From: Dipteris shenzhenensis
Lineage: Eukaryota > Polypodiophyta > Polypodiopsida > Gleicheniales
Reading direction: 5' to 3' (one strand)
Length of the DNA: 64,000 nt
Assembly: GCA_047967505.1 (NCBI GenBank)
Contig: CM106541.1
In this document: piece by piece, positions 56,534-64,000 of the stretch
How the letters are laid out: every line of letters begins with the position of its first letter
How positions within the stretch are numbered: position 1 is the stretch's first letter
Made by a program: the position numbers and the translations under genes
Notes under the pieces: generated by a model
What the model saw: the letters and a program-made list of their open reading frames with translations, nothing else
What the model was told of the DNA's origin: nothing
Databases searched by the model: none

Positions 56534-59530
56534 ATGTCAACGAAAGACACTTTTGCAATATCTATGAAGGGAGAAATAATGAGAAGAAAGAAGACTCCTT
56601 GTAGAGAAGAAGCGGTTGCAGATGCACACATTTGATCATTGCAATCGGAGCGAAGAACACGAGCTGTGGTGTCACGATTGGTGGGAGCATTTGAGGCAAC
56701 AACATCAGGCCATTCAGGTGATTATCGGTATCAAGTCTTCACAAGCTTTAGCTTGCACCCTAAAGTTTGTAGAGTAACAACCCTACCAACAACTCTGCAT
56801 GCCCAAGAGGCAATGCTCTCTAACCTGAGAAATGGCCTATAGAAAGTGAAAGGGGTGCACAGCTTAGATCAACTAGTTGTGCAAAGAGGATGACATTAGC
56901 TATGTTGGTGTCCCCTGAAACAAGGGAGAAATGGCTTGGGCGCACAATCTGGAAGATGTCAATTAGAAGGACCAACGTGGCTCCAACGGTTGAATGTAGA
57001 GTAGAAGCAATGCACGATCATCCCGATCCAAGAAGTCTGTGGGCTTCAACAGAATGCAAGAAAAGGAGAGACAACCTAAGTGCAGAAGTCATTGCTATAG
57101 TGACGACGTTTTGGCACGAAAATACAAGAGTTTGTCCAAATAGAAAGGACATCTGTAGGAAGCGAATGGGATGCAAGGTGTTTGAGGAGCACATCATACA
57201 CATGCTAGATACATTGCAGGTCAATGGTGCCTAAACCAGCCTAGTGGTTGTTTGTGATGATTGAGCTTTGGGATAGTTTAGTTGTTTCATTCCTTAAACC
57301 AAGCTTGGACTAAATGTGATTGAGGCTAGTGGTTGGAACATCATGCAACCGTAGGTTGGTTCAGTTCAATCGCCAGTTATGTGATTGTCTTGAACTAGCA
57401 TGGTTGAATAGACATTAGTTGTTGTCCAGCCCAATGGCATGGTTGATAAAAAATTAACAGCAATATATTTTGCAATATATTGTTATTTTACTAAATCAGC
57501 CCGATAGTTAGAACATCATGCAACTGTGGTTGCTTTAGCTCAATCACCAGTTATGTGATTGTCCTAAACCAGCGTGGTTGAACAGACATTAGTTATTGAC
57601 TAGCCCGGTGGTTGAAATTATTTTGTTTTTTAGTACTTATTTGTTAAATTTAATTTCTTGGTATTCGGGTCATATATCACTATTTCTAGACTGGGATGGC
57701 TTGGACTTAATGTGATTGTCCTAAACCAGCCCGATGACAAACAACACACAGTTTACTGACATAAATTGAAATTGAAATTGTGAAATTCAAAAATGAAAGC
57801 AATATATTGTTATTTTCTAATTGTGAAATTCAAAAATGAAAAGCAATATACTTGTTATTGTCTAATATGTGAAGGTGAGACCGTCAGGCTAAACCAACCC
57901 GGTGGTTGAAATTGTGACAATGTCCTAAACCATTCCGATGGTTGAAATTGTGACTATCCTAAACTAACCGGGTGGTTGACTGTCCTAAACGTGTCCTAAA
58001 CCAGCCCAGTGGTTAATTGTCCTAAACGTGTCCTAAATCAGCTTGGTGATTGAAATTGTGACTATCCTAAACTAGCGTGGTGGTTGAAAATTATTTTGCT
58101 TCACTATATACTTTAATTAGACTGTGTTCTATCTTCTTTTAGTAGTAGAAAAAAGGGGGCTTACAATTCTGTTGTTCCCGCATGTGTTGGGTTAGCAGAC
58201 GGAGTTGTATATGAAGTTTCTGGATCAGAATCCAGAATCTTTGAGCATTATAAGCCCTGGTACATCAAGAAACTCAAAATTCAAGAATGTTTGTTGTTGC
58301 AAAACACACATAGACTTTGACCTGGCCCATCATTATATAATTTAACTTGAGATTTGGTCCTGTTAGAGCATTGCTCCATGGGGATTGATGCTCATGCCTC
58401 CCTGATGAATGTGCAGTCTATAGGCCATTTGGATTGTCATTGTGTGTTCCAAGGGAGGGCAGATTTTGTAGCCTAAGGTATTTGTGGGAGCCAGTGGTTT
58501 GTCCAAAGGGAGACCGTGAGTGGCACTGGATTGAATGCATTCATGGCACATGTGAGAATTGTAGTTTAAAGCTAAATAAGAAGACATTCAATGTCTGTCC
58601 AAATGAAATGAGGTAAGACAACCATGTTTCTCTAAAATGGAGGAGAATTTGAAAATGTCAATGTTGAAGGATCCGATACAAGGAGATGGCTATAGTAATA
58701 TAAGAGCACTCAACCAAGGGACCTTATAGGTCATGTGGTTCAATCCATCCCAAAATATGTGCTTCACAATTTCATGGCCATCTGGTAGGATAAGCAGTCC
58801 AGGACACTATTGTCTTTGTCATAGATTTTGCTAAAAATTATTCATTTCAAGAACAAGATGAGATACAAAGCGCTCTTTGGTACAACAAGCAGATAACAAT
58901 TCTTTTGCATACCACATACAATCATTTGCTTGATTCTTCCATGCATGATGCCAATCTGCTTTCTGACTCACAGGAGTCCAGGTCAGTGCAACTCACATAC
59001 CATTTCTACATTTCACATGATATTAAAGAACATGACACCTTATTTGTGTAGCATGCTTTTCTACTGCATTGGGAATGGTTGAAAAAGGAAATTTCCCCAT
59101 GCAAAAAATATAAAACAACATTGGGTATGGTCAGATGGTGTTGGCTCTCAATTTAAATCAGCCCGTGGATTCTACTTTGTCTCAAGGTTTAAATCCCTAA
59201 CCAATCTAGACATGATGTGGAATTTCTTTGGGTCTAGCCATAGCAAGGGTGAACATGATGGATGCGGTGCTATTATTAAGCAAGTTCTGTTTAAACACCA
59301 ATTAGCATGCCCTCAAGAAAAACTCAATGATGCCCATGATGTTGTAACATGGGTTATAACCAACCTCTCCATAGGCATGCATTTAACATAGAGTAAACAA
59401 AACCTTAAGAATAATGTAGTACGCAGAGTGTTCCATGAAGTGAAAGTGGATGAAGTGTAAAGGAGAAGCCGGCACAATTGTGAGAAAATTAAAGGAGTTC
59501 ATGGTCTACACAGCATATGGGGATTTTCAA
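56534..59530 (+). pseudogene. Decayed DDE-type DNA transposon protein, unassigned family
   Basis: The N-terminal part (about 56890-57234) contains VIAIVTTFWHENTRVCPNRK, then DICRKRMGCKVFEEHIIHML. Further parts are KPWYIKKLKIQECLLL (58.24 kb), a Cys/His patch ECIHGTCENCSLKL (58.53 kb) ending at a GT donor, IDFAKNYSFQEQDEIQSALW (58.82 kb; first Asp), WSDGVGSQFKSARGFYFVS (59.13 kb; second Asp) and FFGSSHSKGEHDGCGAIIK (59.23 kb; likely third acidic residue). This D, SDG-QFK, H-KG--DG order recurs in a transposase-like family common in animals and early-diverging land plants; I cannot name it. Stops and shifts separate the parts. Confidence 0.65.
57890..58090 (+). repeat. Minisatellite of CCTAAACCAGCCCGGTGGTTGAA-type units
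   Basis: At least seven imperfect units of about 20-33 bases in tandem; the spacers read ATTGTGAC or TGT. Single copies of the same motif are scattered from 57232 to 57740. It lies in the probable intron of the transposon gene. Confidence 0.8.
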
Positions 59531-59867
59531 ACAACTAATTGATTAAAACAATAAAACTTTCTTGTTTCTATAGTGTGTGCATCACAAGGGATCATGACGA
59601 TTGTGAGAACATTACAATTGTGAAGACATGGGAGCAAGTTCAAGTTTTCCCTCTATGTTCAGATGGAGTGACAAATAATGGAGAGAAAAATGGGGCTATG
59701 AGAGAAAAAAATCCATTAGAGCATAAAAGATGGGGGAGGGGAGGGGAAGGGATAAATTGCATGGAAGGATTTGTTGCCACGTGGCCACCCTTCTCGACTT
59801 CTTCGCATCATCTCTCGCCGCTTATAAATCTTGTCCATAGTTTTCTTGGCCCCTTGGACTTTCATTT

Positions 59868-60618
59868 CTACGAGTTTCTTGAGATGTGGTTGAGCTCCAT
59901 AGCAGACATGATCCTTTTCCTACAATTGTTGCTGCCTGAGAGGGCCAAGGGAGAAGACATGGGAAACCTCTTAGCTATGCTCTGATTGTGAAGATCGAAG
60001 AGCTGGACCAAACGAGAGATATTCTTCTCCTCCTTGCAGAACTCTCTGTGGTTGCTATTGACTAGGAGAAGGGTGGAGAGGGCCTGAGCTGCTCTCTCTT
60101 GATTCGAGCTCTCTTTGGCCTCCAACATGGGATGGAATGCAGCCAGCCTCGTCTTATTGCCTTCTCACATCCATGGAAGCAGTTAGATTACAGATAGCCG
60201 AGGCAACCAACTATTGGATGGAGGAGGTGCTAGTCTTAAGAACATCTACCAAGTGCGTAACATAGCATGTGGAAATCAAGGCTTTTGCATTCGTTGCTGA
60301 GGCTGCTAGATTGTGCAAAGCTTCGATTGCAATCTCTTGAGCCTTGGGAGAGGCTGCTTTGCTGAGGCTGATGAGAAGGGCCTTAATGCCTTTCTGCCTC
60401 GCAATTGGTTGCCTCATCCTGTCATCCCCAGATACAAGATCCTGCAATGCCTCCGTAGCATTTTTCTGCACTTCAGGCATGCCCAATGTAACTAGCTCTA
60501 TCAGTGTTGGTATAGCTATTTGCTCTACCAAATAACTTGCACGCTTGAACTCCATGTTCTTGATTATTAGTTTTGCAAATAGGTCCCAGACATGTAAAGA
60601 TGTTGGCTCTTTATCCAC
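59868..60618 (-). pseudogene. Armadillo-repeat protein gene fragment
   Basis: The minus-strand frame starts MDKEPTSLHVWDLFAKLI and has three ARM-type repeats: IAIPTLIELVTLGMPEVQKN/ATEALQDLV, then GIKALLISLSKAASPKAQEI/AIEALHNLA, then VTHLVDVLKT followed by SAICNLTAS. Stops at about 60211 (TAG) and 60165 (TAA) and a frameshift near 60130 precede the last part (AKESSNQERAAQALSTLLL, EKNISRLVQLFD, LALSGSNNCRKRIMSAM). This resembles plant ARM-repeat proteins of the U-box/ARM type without a U-box. No introns, which many plant ARM genes also lack, so a retrocopy is possible but not shown. Confidence 0.75.
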
Positions 60619-60995
60619 AAGATTGCTTGAGATCTCTCTATCTCTATCCAGCTGTGATGTGCCATGTTATGTCAGCCATAATCCCAAAACCATCTATTGT
60701 GATTATGGTCAGGCAGGAAACCAGAGGGCTTGATGATGCTTGCATACTATGAGGCCTAGAGGGTTTGGGTCTAGGGTCATGCCTAGGCCTAGACATTAGT
60801 TAAGAGGTGCAAAGGGGAGCCCATGAGGGGGCTAGAAGGGTAAGGTCCCTTGTGGGACACATGGCACCAAAAGTGGAGGCCACTTTGCAAGCATTGGGCT
60901 AGGGGGAGGTTTCCAGAGAGAGATCTCTAGGGTGATGTAAAAGGAAAGAGTACTCATGAGATGGGGATCACTGTGAAAGTGTGGTTGGGAGGAAT

Positions 60996-61246
60996 AAAAA
61001 AAAAGCTAGATGGGCTGAGATAATGCAAGAGTTTGAAATGCAAGAGTTTGATATACAATTGACATATAGGAAAGGGAAGTATAATGTGGTAGCAGACTCT
61101 CTTAGCCGAATGCAAATTGTTAATGAATTGAGTTTTACTCAATTTCAGAATGATTTCCTAGAGTCCTTAAAGGGGAAATGTGAGTTTGATCCTTACTTCT
61201 TTGAAATATGGAAGCGTGGGATCAAGATATCACCAAGTATGAATTA
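60996..61246 (+). pseudogene. Duplicated RNase H end fragment of the gypsy element
   Basis: ARWAEIMQEF, EFDIQLTYRKGKYNVVADSL and SRMQIVNELSFTQFQNDFLE are nearly the same as the sequence at 62070-62270. An extra 15-base tandem piece (MQEFE) is present here only. Confidence 0.85.
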
Positions 61247-61249
61247 GGG

Positions 61250-61716
61250 AAGAGGATGTCCCTAAGACATCATTTCGTACTAGGTATGGGCATTATCAAT
61301 TTAAAGTAATGCAATTTGGATTAACAAATGCTCCAGCAACTTTCATGACACTTATGGATAGTCGCTTAAGGCCGTATCTAAGGAAATTTGCTATAGTATT
61401 TTTAGAGGATATCCTTATTTATAGTAAAACCAAAAAAAAGCATTTGGAACATTTGTGAAAAGTGTTCCAGCTACTTAGAGATAATTCACTCTTTGCTAAA
61501 GAATCCAAATGTGAATTCTTTGCAAAAGAAGTGAAATACTTGGGACATATAATATCCCAAGAAGGGGTTCGTATGGACCCTGACAAAGTAAGGGCCATAT
61601 TGGAATGGCCACATCCTACAAATCTAGAAGAATTACAGATATTCTTAGGTTTGTCAGGATTCTATAGGAGATTCATCCAAGATTACGCTAGGATTGTCGT
61701 TCTGACGATGGACTAG
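61250..61716 (+). pseudogene. Gypsy reverse transcriptase
   Basis: [35 protein letters not shown], then [20 protein letters not shown], where the active-site F-DD has become LED. This is followed by FFAKEVKYLGHIISQEGVRM and FLGLSGFYRRFI. A stop at 61456-61458 and a stop at 61714-61716 break it. Confidence 0.9.
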
Positions 61717-62209
61717 CTTAAGGGGAAGGGAAGCACCTTCATATGGGATGAACCTCAAAAGAGAAGTCTTGAAAAATTAAAAGTAGCTATAGCAGCAGCT
61801 CCTGTCTTAAAAGTAGTGGATCCCAATGAACCATTCGTGATGCTAGTGATTTTGTTGTTGGGGTGGTACTTATACAAAAAGGTCGAGTGGTGGCTTTTGA
61901 AAGCAAAAAGTTGGATCGTGTCCAGCGGAATTACTCGGCATATGAGAACTATATGCTATAGTTTATGCTTTAAAAAAGTGGAGGCACTACTTATATGGTG
62001 CGAAATTTGAGATCATCTTTGATCAAGAGAGAATTAAGTGGATTTGTAATCAGCCAGAGCTTAAAGGTAGAAAAGCTAGATGGGCTGAGATAATGCAAGA
62101 GTTTGATATACAATTGACATATAGGAAAAGGAAGTTCAATATGGTAGTAGACTCTCTTAGCTAAATGCCAATTGTTAATCAATTGAGTTTTACTCAATTT
62201 TAGAATGAT

Positions 62210-62797
62210 TTCCTAGAGTCCTTAAATGGGAAATGTGAGTTTGATCCTCACCACTTTGAAATATGGAAATCAATTAGAAATAGGGATCCAAATAATTGAG
62301 AGTCTTTCACTGAGGAGTCGCATAGAAATGGTGACACACCACAAGTTGGTGATAAAGGAATCAAGTGGAAAAAATATACTATTGAAGATGGCTACTTGCT
62401 CTACAAGGGTAGAGTATGTGTCCTAGATGATCATGACATTAGGTGCCAAATCTTTTTTGAATATCATGATAGTCCGAGTGCTGGAGACTCGAGAATTCAG
62501 AAGACATATGTGCTTTTGAAAAGACAATTCTTTTGGCTTGAAATAGGTAAGGACGTCCAAGATTATGTATTGAAGTGCCAAAAATGCCAGGTCATCAATA
62601 AGGTTGAGCACCTTAAGGTAGGAGGTCTCCTGCACCTGTTGGAGATTCCATTTAGCAAATGGGAATGCATCTCCATGGATTTCATTGTGAGGTTACCTAG
62701 GACACAGAGGGGGTACAACTCTGTGTGGGTAATTATGGATCGGTTGACCAAGATGGCTCATTTTTTTCTTGTCAGTGAAGATGTTAAAACTCCATAA
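62210..62797 (+). pseudogene. Gypsy integrase N-terminal and core part
   Basis: The zinc-binding region has YHDSPSAGDSRIQKTYVLL, then FFWLEIGKDVQDYVLKCQKC. The core has WECISMDFIVRLPRTQRGYN and SVWVIMDRLTKMAHF with the first catalytic Asp. The frame ends at a stop at 62795-62797. Confidence 0.9.
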
Positions 62798-63535
62798 TTA
62801 GCTAGGCTATTTGTGGAGCATATCTATAGACTGTATGCCAGTCGGTATTGTTAGTGATTGGGATAGCAAATTTAATAGCCATTTTTGGAGGGCTACGTTC
62901 AAGAGGTTAGAAACTTCATTGAATATGAGCACTGCGGATCCACAGAGTGATGGTCAAATTGAAAGGATCAATTAGATCATTAAGGATATGCTTCAAGCAT
63001 ATGTAGGTAAATGGCAAACTAATTGGGAATAGTATATGCCCATATTAGAACTTGCATATAACAGTGCCAAACATTCAGCTACAGGTTTTAGTCCATTCAT
63101 GATGATGTATGGATTTCAACCAAGAGCTCCAATGATAGTGGGACTTAAAAAAGAGAAGGTTCAAGCAGCCAAAGACTTTCTTGAAGATATGAATCAAATG
63201 CTTAAGTTAGCTAAAGATAGCAAAAGAAGAGCTCAAGATAGAGCACAAAGTTATGCAAACCCCCATTGTAGAAAGTTGGAGTTTGAAGTAAATGAGAAAG
63301 TCTACCTTAAGGTACCTGAATCTTCAGAATCTCTAAAGATAGGTAAATGCCTAAAGTTGTCTCCTAGGTAGTGTGGACCATTCACAATACTTAAGAGGAT
63401 TGGAGAACTTGCTTACAAATTAGCCTTACCTGATGGATGTAGAGTACATCCAGTTTTTCATGTTAGTAGGCTAAAAATAAAATTAGGAGATGATGATAAT
63501 CTCATTGGAAATGAAGTCCTAGTTGGGAACCAAAA
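62798..63535 (+). pseudogene. Gypsy integrase core end and C-terminal domain
   Basis: A broken stretch (STADPQSDGQIER) is followed by the frame from 63036: LELAYNSAKHSATGFSPFMM, YGFQPRAP, then VNEKVYLKVPESSE and, after a stop at 63369-63371, CGPFTILKRIGELAYKLALP and VHPVFHVSRLK. The last block is the usual GPY/F-type end of chromovirus-like gypsy integrases. Confidence 0.85.
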
Positions 63536-63658
63536 GAGAAGGCCACTTTGCAAGCATTGGGCTAGGGGGAGGTTTCCAAAGAGAGATCTCTAGGGTGATG
63601 TAAAAGGAAAGAGTATTCACAAGATGGGGATCACAATGAAACCATGGCTGGGAGGAAT

Positions 63659-64000
63659 CAGCAAAAATCCCTCTTATTCAATGGTTGTAACATGCTCACT
63701 TAATTGAATGAGTTTTAGATAAAACTTTTCTAAATTCTTGTTTTGTCATTGATGCAATGCCAATTTGAAATGCATAGTCAATTAGAGCACAAAATTACAA
63801 TTCCATTGCAAAAAATCTGAGATGAATACGAGATTTGGGTGCTGAGATAATGAATTTTTTCATTAAGTAGACCCATTAGGTTAGCACATGCAACCTGTGC
63901 CACAATGAAAGAAGGGCAAGAGTGTCTTCAAATTGGATTTAGAGGTGCATGAGAACATCTTGGGGTGTCTTGGAGTGGTGGATGAGGACGACTAAGATAA
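63659..64000. other. Right edge of the window, no gene
   Basis: AT-rich sequence after the right repeat of the gypsy element. It may continue the LTR. No coding frame was seen. Confidence 0.4.

Larger units (their letters stand above)
60877..63658 (+). mobile_element. Rearranged Ty3/gypsy element without gag and protease
   Basis: A 119-bp direct repeat (60877-60995 and 63540-63658; GGCCACTTTGCAAGCATTGG start) brackets the coding part and is LTR-like. Between the copies the order is a short RNase H end fragment (60996-61246), reverse transcriptase (61.25-61.72), RNase H (61.73-62.2) and integrase with C-terminal domain (62.2-63.53). Gag, protease and the RT N-terminus are missing. The RNase H end fragment duplicates 62070-62270. 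Confidence 0.8.

Noticed and set aside
1-64000. tRNA, rRNA or organellar insertions
   Set aside because: No cloverleaf-like or rRNA-like stretch and no plastid or mitochondrial gene was seen on reading both strands.

Overview
The window is nuclear DNA of a land plant with a large, repeat-rich genome. It holds spliced plant genes, plastid siroheme biosynthesis, Ty1/copia and Ty3/gypsy elements with a plant-type initiator-Met primer site, MULE-type transposons, a LINE fragment and many microsatellites. A gymnosperm, fern or lycophyte would fit, but the sequence alone does not fix the clade. Only one gene looks fully intact: a seven-exon plastid uroporphyrinogen-III methyltransferase (SUMT/UPM1) at 42.58-50.58 kb, with a 5.8 kb second intron full of dispersed repeats.

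Region 0-22.6 kb is the most unusual part. An older locus has three spliced genes: (i) a minus-strand gene at 0.72-2.88 kb that fuses a histone H3/CENH3-like fold to a Ulp1/C48 cysteine protease; (ii) a plus-strand gene for an acidic nuclear-type protein at 17.43-19.39 kb; (iii) a minus-strand gene at 19.73-22.58 kb for a protein resembling an RNase-H-fold (DDE) transposase. The shared intergenic region of (i) and (ii) was split by a 13.2 kb Mutator-like element (3402-16573). That element has degenerate terminal inverted repeats and a perfect 11-bp target duplication. It encodes, divergently, a multi-exon ParB-like/DNA N-methyltransferase fusion (minus, 4.58-8.44 kb) and a MULE transposase with a GCM/WRKY-type zinc finger, DDE core and SWIM finger (plus, 12.75-15.89 kb). 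Between them are four large perfect or near-perfect palindromes with one GCGCGTTAACGCGC-type core, a captured SLC35F-like transporter fragment and short tandem repeats. All these genes carry in-frame stops or frameshifts. Most stops fit C-to-T decay, so these copies look silenced, though their architecture can still be read.

Region 22.8-42 kb is retrotransposon debris: a copia gag fragment, a decayed gypsy element on the minus strand (RNase H to gag, 23.5-29.1 kb), and a well-delimited copia element (33333-39356, 149-bp LTRs, 5-bp duplication AAGAG) nested in the gag of another retroelement. The 29.1-33.0 and 39.5-42.1 kb stretches show no convincing gene.

Region 51-64 kb contains simple repeats, a LINE reverse-transcriptase fragment split by an expanded microsatellite (minus, ~53.4-54.3 kb), a decayed DDE-type transposon protein (plus, 56.5-59.5 kb) with a minisatellite in its probable intron, a broken armadillo-repeat gene (minus, 59.87-60.62 kb), and a rearranged gypsy element (60.88-63.66 kb) with duplicated RNase H sequence and no gag.
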